Source of the DNA: Thermus parvatiensis
Lineage (GTDB): Bacteria; Deinococcota; Deinococci; Deinococcales; Thermaceae
Assembly: GCF_001535545.1 (NCBI RefSeq)
Contig: NZ_CP014141.1
Span: forward strand, 1,364,001 to 1,428,000
DNA: 64,000 bases
Reading direction: 5' to 3'
Shown here one piece after another: positions 1 through 7,547 of the stretch. Each line of letters opens with the position of its first letter. The first letter of the stretch is position 1. Below the pieces are notes generated by a model, which saw only the letters and a list, made by a program, of their open reading frames with translations, was not told the DNA's origin and searched no databases. The position numbers and the translations under genes were made by a program.

Positions 1-107
1 CCCCGGGCGAAGGAGCCGAAGAGGAAAAGCCTCGCCCCCGTGCCCTGGAGGAAGGGCCTCAGGGCCCTTAGGACCGCCTCCTTGTCCCGGTCCAGGCTAG
101 TTGCCAT
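1..107 (-). CDS. MNT-type nucleotidyltransferase, N-terminal fragment
   Basis: This gene is cut by the left edge of the window; about 35 residues are visible. The start ATG at 107-105 overlaps the end of the upstream MoxR ATPase gene by 11 bases, so the two are translationally coupled. The visible peptide begins [12 protein letters not shown] and reaches [10 protein letters not shown] at the edge. The GSxxRG motif is the first signature of the minimal nucleotidyltransferase (MNT, polymerase-beta-like) fold, which transfers nucleotides to proteins or RNA and often acts as antitoxin to HEPN proteins. The metal-binding aspartates would lie beyond the edge, so activity cannot be judged. Confidence 0.72.
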   Translation of the reverse strand, partial: MATSLDRDKEAVLRALRPFLQGTGARLFLFGSFAR

Positions 108-1491
108 AGCTCCTCGGGCGCTCCGCCGCCTGGTAGGTCGCCTCGCCCCGGGAGAGCTTCCTTCGGCCCACCAGGCCCTCGAGGACGAACTCCCCGGCGG
201 ACAGCAAAACCTCAGGGGCTTCCCCCTCGGCCAGGGCCCGGGCCGCCTCCAGAAGCCCCGGGACCCCAGCCATGGCCTTAAGGGCCTCCTCCACGTCCCC
301 CTCGGGCAGGGTGAGGAGGTTCCCCTCCTCAAAGTGGGCCACGATGGGCTCGGTCCTTAAGCGGTAGCGGGGAAGAACCAGGCCGAAGGCCCGCTGCACG
401 ATCTCCCGCGCCACCCTCTCCGCCCCCTGGAGCTCCCCTTCGTACTCCAACTCCAGCTTCCCGGTGATGGCGGGAAGCCCCTGGTAGAGGTCCAAGGGCC
501 TCGCCACGGGCCTTCCCCCGTGGAGGAGGGCGCGGCGCTCGGCGCTTGCCGCCACCACCTCCAAAAGGCTGATGGCGAGGCGCTGGGAAACCCCCGCCGT
601 CTGGTCCACGCGGCGGTCCTCCCGGGCGACGAAGGCCACGGCCTCCACGGAAAGCCTCACCCACTCCGGGACCAGGACCCCCTCCGGCACGTAGGCCTCC
701 TGGGCGCTGATCCGGGCGCCCTCCTCCAAGGAGCGGGGGTAGTGGGTGCGGATCTCGCTCCCGATGCGGTCCTTCAAGGGGGTGACGATCCGCCCCCGGG
801 CGGTGTAGTCCTGGGGGTTGGCGGTGAAGACGAGCCAGACGTCCAGGGGAAGCCGGAGGGGGTAGCCCCGGATCTGGACGTCCCCCTCCTCGAGGATGTT
901 GAAAAGGGCCACCTGCACCTTGGGGGCGAGGTCGGCGAGCTCGTTCACGGCGAAGATCCCCCGGTTCGCCCGGGGCAGGAGGCCGTAGTGGATGCTCTCC
1001 AGGTCCGCCATCCCCGTGCCCCGCCTGGCCGCCTTGATGGGGTCCATGTCCCCGAGGAGGTCGGCCACGGTGGTGTCGGGGGTGGCGAGCTTCTCCACGT
1101 ACCGGTCCTCCCGGGAAAGCCAGACGATGGGGGCGTCGTCCCCGGCCTCCTCCAGGAGGCGCTTTCCCTCGGGGGAGATGGGGTGGAGGGGGTTGTCGCG
1201 AAGCTCCGTGGCGAGGGCGGGAACCTCCTCGTCCAGGAGGCTCGTGAGGCTCCGCAGGATCCGGCTTTTCGCCTGGCCCCGGGTGCCGAGGAGGATGAAG
1301 TTCTGCTTGGCGAGGATGGCCTGGACCAGGGCGGGGATCACCGTGTCCTCGTAGCCGTGGATGCCGGGAAAAAGCCTCTCCCCACGCCTGAGCTTCTCCC
1401 GGAGGTTCTCCCTGGCCTCGTCCTTCACGGTGCGGCGGAGCTTCTCCAGGGGGTAGGTGCGCCTGAGTTCGCCTAGGGTCTTGGCCTTCAC
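97..1491 (-). CDS. MoxR / magnesium-chelatase-like AAA+ ATPase
   Basis: AAA+ ATPase of the MoxR/ChlI class, 464 residues. It has a Walker A motif GTRGQAKS, a Walker B-like GIFAVNEL in which Asn replaces the usual Asp, and a sensor segment [10 protein letters not shown]. Such ATPases remodel protein complexes, often with a von Willebrand A-domain partner; none is visible here. I chose the GTG at 1491-1489 because a TAGACT box on the minus strand (1504-1499) ends seven bases before it, the leaderless spacing seen at many genes here. An in-frame upstream extension to 1605 exists but would run into the divergent HEPN gene. The partner substrate is unknown. Confidence 0.82.
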   Translation of the reverse strand: MKAKTLGELRRTYPLEKLRRTVKDEARENLREKLRRGERLFPGIHGYEDTVIPALVQAILAKQNFILLGTRGQAKSRILRSLTSLLDEEVPALATELRDNPLHPISPEGKRLLEEAGDDAPIVWLSREDRYVEKLATPDTTVADLLGDMDPIKAARRGTGMADLESIHYGLLPRANRGIFAVNELADLAPKVQVALFNILEEGDVQIRGYPLRLPLDVWLVFTANPQDYTARGRIVTPLKDRIGSEIRTHYPRSLEEGARISAQEAYVPEGVLVPEWVRLSVEAVAFVAREDRRVDQTAGVSQRLAISLLEVVAASAERRALLHGGRPVARPLDLYQGLPAITGKLELEYEGELQGAERVAREIVQRAFGLVLPRYRLRTEPIVAHFEEGNLLTLPEGDVEEALKAMAGVPGLLEAARALAEGEAPEVLLSAGEFVLEGLVGRRKLSRGEATYQAAERPRSYGN

Positions 1492-1498
1492 CCTTACC

Positions 1499-1558
1499 AG
1501 TCTAGGGGAAGGGATAGGCGGGGTGTGTGCCGTGGGTTCCCCTGGAGCGTGGGATAAT
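1499..1558. promoter_or_regulatory. Divergent leaderless -10 boxes for moxR-like and HEPN genes
   Basis: Minus strand: TAGACT at 1504-1499, seven bases before GTG 1491. Plus strand: GATAAT at 1553-1558, six bases (AAGGGG) before GTG 1565. Both fit transcription starting at or next to the start codon. No convincing -35 hexamers were seen. Confidence 0.5.
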
Positions 1559-1564
1559 AAGGGG

Positions 1565-1948
1565 GTGAACCGGGCCCGGGACTGGCTGGAGCAGGCGAGG
1601 CACAACCTGCGCCACGCCCAGGGAAGCTTGGGCCTAGGCGACTACGCCTGGGCCTGCTTCGCCGCGCAACAGGCCGCCGAGGCCGCCCTCAAGGGGCTTC
1701 ATCTGGCCCGGGGCCAGGTGGCCTGGGGCCACTCCATCCTGGACCTCCTGGCCGACCTTCCCGAGGATGTGGACGTACCCGAGGACCTGGTGGAGGCCGC
1801 CAAGGTCTTGGACAAGTACTACATCCCCACCCGCTACCCGGACGCCCACCCGGCGGGCCCCGCCGCCCGGCACTACACCCGCCTCGAGGCGGAGGAGGCC
1901 CTGGACCTAGCCCGAAGGATCCTGGCCTTCGTGGAGGAAAAGCTTTGA
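1565..1948 (+). CDS. HEPN domain protein (putative RNase toxin of HEPN-MNT pair)
   Basis: A 127-residue all-helical HEPN protein. The family pattern W..AR.NL near the N-terminus, [13 protein letters not shown] in the middle and RYPDAH near residue 97 are visible. RYPDAH fits the R-x4-H catalytic motif of HEPN ribonucleases. Its stop overlaps the TTG start of the MNT nucleotidyltransferase gene (TTGA), the classical HEPN-MNT toxin-antitoxin layout, in which the MNT partner neutralises the HEPN RNase. The GTG at 1565 is chosen from the GATAAT box six bases upstream; an in-frame extension reaches 1457 but would overlap the divergent ATPase gene. Toxicity is inferred from family and context. Confidence 0.82.
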   Translation: MNRARDWLEQARHNLRHAQGSLGLGDYAWACFAAQQAAEAALKGLHLARGQVAWGHSILDLLADLPEDVDVPEDLVEAAKVLDKYYIPTRYPDAHPAGPAARHYTRLEAEEALDLARRILAFVEEKL

Positions 1949-2312
1949 CCCGCGTCTTCCGCTTTGACCCTAAGGCCCGCCTTAAGGAGGTGGCCGAGGC
2001 GGCCAAGGCCTTAGGGGAGCGCTCCGAGGTCCTCGCCGTGGTCCTCTTCGGCTCCCTGGCCCGGGGGAGGCCACCGCCTTCAGCGACGCAGACCTCCTCG
2101 TCCTCCTCCGGGACACCCCTCTTCCCTTTCCCGAAAGGCTCGTGCGCTACCGCCCGGAAGGGGTGCGCCGGGTGGAGGTCTTCCCTTACACCCTGAGCGA
2201 GGCCGTGGAGGGCCTCAAGGGGGGGTTCGGCGTGGTCCCGGCCGCCCTCAGGGAAGGGAAGCTCCTCTTTGAGCGGGAGGGGGCCTGGGAGGCCCTACGC
2301 CGCCTAGCCTAA
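1945..2312 (+). CDS. MNT nucleotidyltransferase, HEPN partner (frameshift in sequence)
   Basis: About 122 residues once a frameshift is repaired. The first frame gives VLFGSLARG and then breaks in the G-run 2063-2067. Adding one G continues into EATAFSDADLLVLL, restoring the GS-x10-DxD nucleotidyltransferase signature with both metal-binding aspartates, and an open frame to TAA 2310-2312. It starts at TTG 1945 inside the stop of the HEPN gene. The likely role is antitoxin by nucleotidylation of the HEPN partner. The clean reading after a one-base repair suggests a sequencing error rather than a dead gene. A second MNT gene lies beyond the ATPase at 1-107. Confidence 0.75.
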
Positions 2313-2334
2313 CGCCCTTCTCATGCCCCGAGGG

Positions 2335-2340
2335 TATCTT
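2335..2340 (+). promoter_or_regulatory. Leaderless -10 box of hslV
   Basis: TATCTT followed by six bases (GGCGGC) and GTG 2347. This spacing decides the hslV start in favour of GTG 2347 over ATG 2323, which would lie upstream of the transcription start. Confidence 0.5.
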
Positions 2341-2346
2341 GGCGGC

Positions 2347-2889
2347 GTGGAGATTCACGGCACCACCATCCTCGCCGTCCGCAAGGACGGGGTCACCGCC
2401 CTCGCCGGGGACGGCCAGGTCACCTTCGGCCAGACCGTGCTCAAGCGGGGAGCGGTGAAGGTGCGGAAGCTGGAGGTGGGGGAAGGCGTCCTCGTGGGGT
2501 TCGCCGGGGGCGTGGCCGACGCCATGGCCCTCCTGGAGCGCTTTGAGGAACGGCTCAAGGAGGCCAAGGGGAACCTCCTGAAGGGGGCGGTGGAGACGGC
2601 CAAGCTCTGGCGCACCGACCGGGTCCTCCGCCACCTCCAGGCCATGATCGTGGCCGCGGACCGGGAGAGCATGGTCCTCCTCTCGGGAAGCGGGGAGGTG
2701 ATCACCCCGGAGGAGCCCCTCCTCGCGGTGGGAAGCGGTGGCCCCTACGCCCTCGCCGCCGCCAAGGCCCTTTACCGGCACACGGGGCTTTCCGCCAAGG
2801 AGATCGCCACGGAGGCCCTAAGGATCGCCGCCGAGGTGGACCTCTACACCTCGGGCCAGGTGACCGTCCTCACTTTGGGGGAAGCATGA
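2347..2889 (+). CDS. hslV: ATP-dependent protease peptidase subunit HslV
   Basis: Proteasome-like peptidase that pairs with the HslU unfoldase to degrade cytoplasmic proteins. With GTG 2347 it has 180 residues and begins [15 protein letters not shown]. The catalytic threonine follows HG, so a five-residue propeptide must be removed to expose it, as in Thermotoga HslV. GDGQVTFG and GFAGGVADA are family motifs. An ATG at 2323 would add eight residues but lacks a ribosome binding site and lies upstream of the TATCTT box. The stop overlaps the hslU ATG (ATGA), so the two subunits are coupled. Confidence 0.93.
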   Translation: MEIHGTTILAVRKDGVTALAGDGQVTFGQTVLKRGAVKVRKLEVGEGVLVGFAGGVADAMALLERFEERLKEAKGNLLKGAVETAKLWRTDRVLRHLQAMIVAADRESMVLLSGSGEVITPEEPLLAVGSGGPYALAAAKALYRHTGLSAKEIATEALRIAAEVDLYTSGQVTVLTLGEA

Positions 2890-4135
2890 ACCTGACGCCC
2901 GCCGAGATCGTCCGGGAGCTCTCCAAGCACATCGTGGGCCAGGAGGCCGCCAAGCGCGCGGTGGCCGTGGCCTTAAGGAACCGCTACCGCCGCAAGAAGC
3001 TCCCCCGGAGATCGCCCGGGAGGTCACCCCCAAGAACATCCTCATGATCGGGCCCACGGGGGTGGGGAAGACGGAGATCGCCCGCCGCCTCGCCCGCCTC
3101 GCCGGGGCCCCCTTCGTGAAGGTGGAGGCCACCAAGTTCACCGAGGTGGGGTACGTGGGCCGGGACGTGGACTCCATCGTCCGCGACCTGGCGGAGGCGA
3201 GCTACCAGCTCGTGCTGGAGGAGATGAAGAAGAGGGTGGAGGAAAAGGCCCTGGCCCTCGCCGAGGAGGAGCTCGCCACCCTGCTTCGCACCTCGGTGGC
3301 CGAGGTCCGCTCGGGCCGCCTGGACGGCCACTTCGTGGAGGTCCAGGTGGAGGAGGAGGTCTCCCTCCCCTTCATGGGGGTCCTGGGGGGCGAGGCCTTC
3401 GGGGGCATGGGGGAGATGCTCAAAGGCCTCCTCCCCCGGCGCCCGGTCCGCCGCCGCATGACCGTGAGGGAGGCCCGGGAGGTGCTGAAGAACCAGCACG
3501 CCGAGCGCCTTATAGACAAGGAGGAGCTCAAGGAGGAGGCGAGGCGCCGCGCCCAGGAGGAGGGCATCGTCTTCATTGACGAAATCGACAAGGTGGCCCG
3601 CCAGGAGGGCGCTGTGGGGCCGGATGTCTCCGGGGAAGGGGTGCAGCGGGACCTCCTCCCCATCGTGGAGGGGACGGTGGTCTCCACGAGGATCGGCCCC
3701 ATCTCCACGGAGCACGTCCTCTTCATCGCCGCCGGGGCCTTCCACGTGGCCAAGCCCTCGGACCTGATCCCCGAGCTCCAGGGGCGGTTTCCCATCAGGG
3801 TGGAGCTTTCCCCCTTGGGCCCCGAGGAGTTCTACCGCATCCTCAAGGAGCCGGAGAACTCCCTCATCCGACAGTACACGGAGCTCCTTAAGGCGGACGG
3901 CACCGAGCTCGTCTTTGAGGACGAGGCCCTTTGGGCCATCGCGCAGGCGGCCCACCGGGCGAACCAAGAGCTCGAGGACATCGGGGCGAGGCGGCTCGCC
4001 ACCGTTTTGGAGAAGGTCCTGGAAGAGGTGAGCTTCCAGACGGACCTCGGCCGGGTGGAGATCACCCGGGCCTACGTGGAGAAGCGGCTGGAGGCGGTCT
4101 TCGCCTCCCCGGACCTCACCCGTTTCGTGTTGTGA
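2886..4135 (+). CDS. hslU: ATP-dependent protease ATPase subunit HslU (frameshift in sequence)
   Basis: AAA+ unfoldase of the HslUV protease. The first 40 codons from ATG 2886 read [19 protein letters not shown] and NRYRRKKL. The frame then breaks in the C-run 3002-3006; adding one C gives [25 protein letters not shown], the expected HslU sequence. Walker A is GPTGVGKT, Walker B is [10 protein letters not shown], and the I-domain lies between. The C-terminus LTRFVL resembles the HslU tail that docks into HslV. Repaired length is about 416 residues, slightly short of E. coli HslU because of a smaller I-domain. The break is most likely a homopolymer error. Confidence 0.93.
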
Positions 4136-4146
4136 AGGAGGTAAGG

Positions 4147-5213
4147 ATGCGCTGGCTGTTGGTGGTCGCAGGACTTCTCGCCGCCGGGGGGCTGGCCCAG
4201 ACGCCGCCTCCCCCGCGGCCCAGACGGCGGAACAGAACCCCTTAAGGCTCGGAGTCCAGCTCTACGCCCTGGGGCGGTACGACGCGGCCCTCACCCTCTT
4301 TGAGCGGGCCCTAAAAGAGAACCCCCGGGACCCCGAGGCCCTCTACTGGCTCGCCCGGACCCAGCTCAAGCTCGGGCTCGTGAACCCTGCCCTGGAGAAC
4401 GGCAAGACCCTCGTGGCCCGCAACCCCCGCTACCTGGGGGGCTACATGGTCCTCTCCGAGGCCTACGTGGCCCTTTACCGGCAGGCGGAGGACCGGGAGC
4501 GGGGCAAGGGCTACCTGGAGCAGGCCCTCTCCGTCCTTAAGGACGCCGAGCGGATCAACCCCCGCTACGCTCCCCTCCACCTGCAGCGGGGCCTGGTCTA
4601 CGCCCTTCTGGGCGAGCGGGACAAGGCGGAGGCCTCCCTCAAGCAGGCCCTGGCCCTCGAGGACACCCCCGAGATCCGCTCCACCCTGGCGGAGCTCTAC
4701 CTCTCCATGGGCCGCCTGGACGAGGCCCTGGCCCAGTACGCCAAGGCCCTGGAGCAGGCCCCCAAGGACCTAGACCTGCGGGTGCGGTACGCCTCCGCCC
4801 TCCTCCTCAAGGGGAAGGCGGAGGAGGCGGCCCGGGTGTTGGAGGAGGGGCACCGGATCAAGCCCTTGAACGCCGAGGGCTGGTACACCCTGGGCCAGGC
4901 CTACCTCGCCCTGGGGCGGACCAAGGAGGCGGGGGTGGCCCTGGAAAACGCCGTGGCCCTCGCTCCCTTGCGCTTCCCCGCCGCCTACTACTACCTGGGG
5001 CAGGTCTACCTGGCCCTCGGGGACTACCCGAAGGCGAAAAGCCGGCTCACGGTGGCGGTGCGCCTCGAGCCCAAGCGGGCGGAGTACCGCTACAGCCTCT
5101 GCCTGGCGAACGAGAAGCTCGGGGACAAGGAGGGGGCCCGCTACCAGTGCCAGGAGGCCCTGAAGCTTAAGCCGGACTACAAAGAGGCCGAAGAGGTGCT
5201 GAAGCGCCTCTAA
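4147..5213 (+). CDS. Secreted or periplasmic TPR protein (frameshift in sequence)
   Basis: Tetratricopeptide-repeat protein of about 355 residues. ATG 4147 follows a strong ribosome binding site (AAGGAGGT). A signal peptide is visible (RWLLVVAGLLAAGGLAQ), then a Pro/Ala-rich linker in which the frame breaks (C-run 4210-4214, one C missing). About eight TPR units follow, with repeated A-x2-G/Y-x2-A patterns such as LYALGRYDAALTLFERALKENP, split here only for description. It probably scaffolds protein-protein contacts outside the cytoplasm; the partner is unknown. The stop overlaps the stop of the convergent tatA gene. Confidence 0.82.
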
Positions 5214-5371
5214 GCCTTGGGCTCCTCCTTCTTCTCCTCCTCCTGGATCCCCTTCTTAAACTCCCGGGCCGCCTGGCCGATGCCGCGGGCGAGCTCGGGA
5301 AGCTTTTTGGCGCCGAAGAGGAGGAGGACGATGAGAAGGATGAGGATGATCTCCATGGGTCCGAGGTGCAT
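5210..5371 (-). CDS. tatA: Twin-arginine translocase subunit TatA
   Basis: A 53-residue membrane protein beginning MHLGPMEIILILLIV. One transmembrane helix (residues about 6-20) is followed by the FGAKKLPELARGIG hinge and amphipathic helix of TatA/E, then a charged tail EEEKKEEPKA. TatA oligomers form the export pathway for folded proteins with twin-arginine signals; two such signals occur in this window (the TRAP and LivK binding proteins). No tatC is nearby. The ATG at 5371-5369 lies six bases after the TAGTAT box at 5383-5378, so the transcript is probably leaderless. An insertion sequence has landed within that promoter. Confidence 0.9.
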   Translation of the reverse strand: MHLGPMEIILILLIVLLLFGAKKLPELARGIGQAAREFKKGIQEEEKKEEPKA

Positions 5372-5377
5372 GGCCCC

Positions 5378-5387
5378 ATACTACCAC
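5378..5387. repeat. Left target-site duplication of the IS; contains the tatA -10 box
   Basis: ATACTACCAC, repeated exactly at 6702-6711 on the other side of the insertion sequence. On the minus strand bases 5383-5378 read TAGTAT, the -10 box of tatA, six bases before its ATG. The element therefore entered the tatA promoter and preserved its -10 in the duplication. Confidence 0.85.
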
Positions 5388-6701
5388 CAGGACTTTACCC
5401 ACATCTCCGTTTCGTGGTAAATCTCCCCTTGCGGGCGCAGCCCGTATCTGGTACCGGGGGTGATCCATGGACATGCTCAAGGTGGCCGAGGCCAGGCTCC
5501 AGGAGTTCACGGGCCGTTTTGCGAGCGTTTTCCCCCGATAAGCGCCTCCACCGACGGTTTGAAGAGGTGGTGCGGGGCGCCTTGGCCGCAGGCTCAGCCC
5601 GGGTGAGCGAGATGGTGGCCTCGCTCCCTTCTCCCCTCCAGAACCGCTTCCACCAGGCCAAAGCCCTTTACCGCTTCCTGTCCAACCCACGGGTGGAGGC
5701 AGAAGCCCTCCTTGACCGGGTCTATCAGGAGAGCGCGACTGCCCTGGAGGGTGAGGAGGTTCTGGTCCTCCTGGACCTGAGCCCGGTGGTCAAGCCCTAT
5801 GCCCGGGCCCTGGAGGGGATAGCCCGGGTGGGGAAGGATAGGCGGCCCGGGTACGAGCTCCTCACCGCCCTGGGGTTGGACCCCGCGGGGCGGCTGGCCC
5901 TGGGGTACGCCCACCTGGTGGCCTACGGGGAGAGGGGGTTTGCCAGCCTGCCCAAGGAGGTGGAGGGAGCCATTGAGGCGGCCCGGGAGCGATTGGGGGG
6001 CGTGGGCAGGAGGCTGGTGTATGTGGCGGACCGGGGGTTTGACGACCGGAAGGTGTTTGGGCAGGTGCTGGCCCTGGGGGAGGAGTTCGTGGTGCGGGTC
6101 TACCGGGACCGGAAGCTTGGGGAGGGGGGTTCTCTGGCGAAGGTGGCTTCTTCCCTGGCCCTTCCCTGTGGGGAGGAGGTGGAGCTGAGGGTAGGGGGCA
6201 GGTACCAGCGGGTGCGGCTCCACTTCGGATGGAGGGAGGTGGAGGTGGAGGGGAGGCGGCTCCACCTGGTGGTCTGCCGGGTGCCAGCCCTGGGGCGGCG
6301 TGGGGAGTGGTGGCTACTGACCAGCTTGCCGGTGAGGGGGAGGGAGGAGGCGGCGCGGGTGGTGGAGGCGTACCGCAGGCGGTGGGAGGTGGAGCGGTTC
6401 TTCCGGCTTTTGAAGACGGGGCTGGGGCTTGAGACCTTCCAGGTGCGGGGGCTTGCCCGGATCCGGAAGGTGGTGGCGGTTTTGCTGGGGCTGGCGGTGT
6501 TCCTTTGGGAAGTTGAGCGGTTGGGGGATCCGTTCAAGGGGTTTCTTTTGCAGCTCGGGGGCAAGCTGGGGCTGCCCAGCGAGAGGGATGGTCCGTACCT
6601 GCTCCTGAGGGGCCTGGTTCGCCTGCTCAACTATGAAGTCACCCAAGAACTCTTGAAGCAGGCTAAGGGAGGGCGAGGAAGGAGTTTTGGGTAAAGCCCT
6701 G
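5388..6701 (+). mobile_element. IS4-family insertion sequence, 1314 bp
   Basis: Complete element bounded by 21-base imperfect terminal inverted repeats: 5388-5408 (CAGGACTTTACCC...) and 6681-6701 (...GGGTAAAGCCCTG), with 18 of 21 positions matching when one is reverse-complemented. It is flanked by the exact 10-base direct repeat ATACTACCAC. One DDE transposase gene fills it. Element length, repeat length and duplication size fit the IS4 superfamily. The intact duplication indicates a fairly recent insertion. I cannot name the specific IS without a database. Confidence 0.9.
5467..6694 (+). CDS. IS4-family DDE transposase (frameshift near N-terminus)
   Basis: Transposase of about 408 residues. 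ATG 5467 gives MDMLKVAEARLQEFTGRF and stops at TAA after the T4-C5 run 5528-5536; the remaining 370 codons are open one frame away, beginning SPDKRLHRRFEE. Joining needs one base removed or two added (one T and one C would give VFPPDK). DDE motifs are visible: LVLLDLSP, YVADRGFDDR, and the IS4 signature Y-2-R-3-E-6-K within YRRRWEVERFFRLLK. The TAA lies in the right inverted repeat. The break may be an error, real inactivation or, less likely, a programmed shift. Confidence 0.83.
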
Positions 6702-6711
6702 ATACTACCAC
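6702..6711. repeat. Right target-site duplication of the IS
   Basis: ATACTACCAC, identical to 5378-5387. It lies three bases upstream of the -35 box of the tRNA operon promoter, so the insertion spared that promoter. Confidence 0.85.
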
Positions 6712-6714
6712 GCC

Positions 6715-6743
6715 TTGACCCGCCAGGCGGCAAGGGCTATGCT
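6715..6743 (+). promoter_or_regulatory. Housekeeping promoter of the tRNA Pro-Gly-Arg operon
   Basis: TTGACC at 6715-6720, a 17-base spacer, and TATGCT at 6738-6743. This is a near-consensus sigma-A promoter about 23 bases upstream of tRNA-Pro, with transcription expected to start near 6750. Confidence 0.8.
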
Positions 6744-6765
6744 GACGGGTGGGCGGCCGAAGCCC

Positions 6766-6842
6766 CGGGGCGTAGCGCAGGCCGGTAGCGCACCTGCTTT
6801 GGGAGCAGGGGGTCGCCCGTTCAAATCGGGCCGCCCCGACCA
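6766..6842 (+). tRNA. tRNA-Pro (TGG)
   Basis: A 77-base cloverleaf. Acceptor CGGGGCG pairs with CGCCCCG, and CCA is encoded. The anticodon loop TTTGGGA gives anticodon TGG. The T-loop is TTCAAAT. It is the first gene of a three-tRNA operon. Confidence 0.96.
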
Positions 6843-6843
6843 C

Positions 6844-6920
6844 GCGGGAGTAGCTCAGCTTGGTAGAGCATCGGCCTTCCAAGCCGAGGGTCGCGGGTTC
6901 GAATCCCGTCTCCCGCTCCA
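6844..6920 (+). tRNA. tRNA-Gly (TCC)
   Basis: A 77-base cloverleaf one base after tRNA-Pro. Acceptor GCGGGAG pairs with CTCCCGC, and CCA is encoded. The anticodon loop CTTCCAA gives TCC. The T-loop is TTCGAAT. Confidence 0.96.
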
Positions 6921-6925
6921 GCCTG

Positions 6926-6946
6926 GCCGGGGCTTTTAGCCCCGGC
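6926..6946 (+). terminator. GC-rich hairpin between tRNA-Gly and tRNA-Arg
   Basis: GCCGGGGC and GCCCCGGC form an 8-bp stem with a TTTTA loop. There is no U-tract, so it may be a processing or weak termination hairpin within the tRNA operon rather than a true terminator. Confidence 0.5.
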
Positions 6947-6955
6947 TCCCTGTTT

Positions 6956-7031
6956 GGGCCCGTAGCTCAGTGGACAGAGCAGCCGCCTTCTAAGCGGTAG
7001 GTCGGGGGTTCGAATCCCTCCGGGCCCGCCA
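6956..7031 (+). tRNA. tRNA-Arg (TCT)
   Basis: A 76-base cloverleaf. Acceptor GGGCCCG pairs with CGGGCCC, and CCA is encoded. The anticodon loop CTTCTAA gives TCT. A T-rich stretch (ATTTTTAT) follows directly. Confidence 0.96.
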
Positions 7032-7083
7032 TTTTTATCTTGGAAAACCCCAGGGGTGGGTAGCCTTTCTTGTGGGGGGATTT

Positions 7084-7455
7084 ATGTGGAGGGATTTGAA
7101 AGACTTCTTGATGCGGGGAAATGTGGTGGATCTGGCGGTGGCCGTGATCATCGGCACGGCCTTTAGCCAGGTGGTGAGCAGCCTGGTGGCGGACGTGATC
7201 ACCCCTCTTATCGGCGCCCTGGGTGGGGTGCCGGATTTCTCCGGAATCAGGTTGGGACCCATCGCCCTGGGCAGGTTCTTGAACGCCCTGCTCAACTTCC
7301 TGATCGTGGGGACGACCGTCTACTTCCTGGTGGTGCCCATGCGGGAAGCGCAAAAGCGCCTCCGGAAGCCGCCCCAGGAAACCCCTCCCCCGGAGCCTCC
7401 AGAGGAGATCCGGCTTCTTCGGGAGATCTTGGAAGAACTTAGAAAAAAGACCTGA
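7084..7455 (+). CDS. mscL: Large-conductance mechanosensitive channel MscL
   Basis: Inner-membrane emergency valve that opens under membrane tension during osmotic downshock. It has 123 residues, typical of MscL. The N-terminal helix MWRDLKDFLMRGNVVDLAVAV, quoted here only to its pore-lining start, contains the family FLMRGNVVDLAV motif and leads into TM1. TM2 is residues about 65-85 (FLNALLNFLIVGTTVYFLVV). The C-terminal helix is Pro/Glu-rich then charged. ATG 7084 is chosen because a G-rich ribosome binding site (7074-7079) precedes it; a GTG at 7072 would include that site. Confidence 0.93.
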   Translation: MWRDLKDFLMRGNVVDLAVAVIIGTAFSQVVSSLVADVITPLIGALGGVPDFSGIRLGPIALGRFLNALLNFLIVGTTVYFLVVPMREAQKRLRKPPQETPPPEPPEEIRLLREILEELRKKT

Positions 7456-7490
7456 GCCGGCCCCAGAAGAAAAACGCCAGGTACCCCAAA

Positions 7491-7521
7491 CCGAGCTTCG
7501 GCTTGGAGCAGCCCCCAAGCC
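7491..7521. terminator. Overlapping hairpins between convergent mscL and ppc
   Basis: CCGAGC-TTCG-GCTTGG (7491-7506) forms a UUCG-loop hairpin. GGCTTGG (7500-7506) can instead pair with CCAAGCC (7515-7521). Placed between convergent genes, the pair probably terminates one or both transcripts. There is no long U-tract. Confidence 0.45.
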
Positions 7522-7547
7522 TTAGGCCGGCAACCCAGCAGACGTTT

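Noticed and set aside
520..1476. Long open frame antisense to the MoxR ATPase gene
   Set aside because: High GC removes stop codons from shadow frames. The peptide is Gly/Pro/His-rich with no family motif, and the opposite strand carries a clear ATPase.
2984..3967. 327-codon antisense frame over hslU
   Set aside because: Low-complexity shadow of a well-conserved gene; no start signals.
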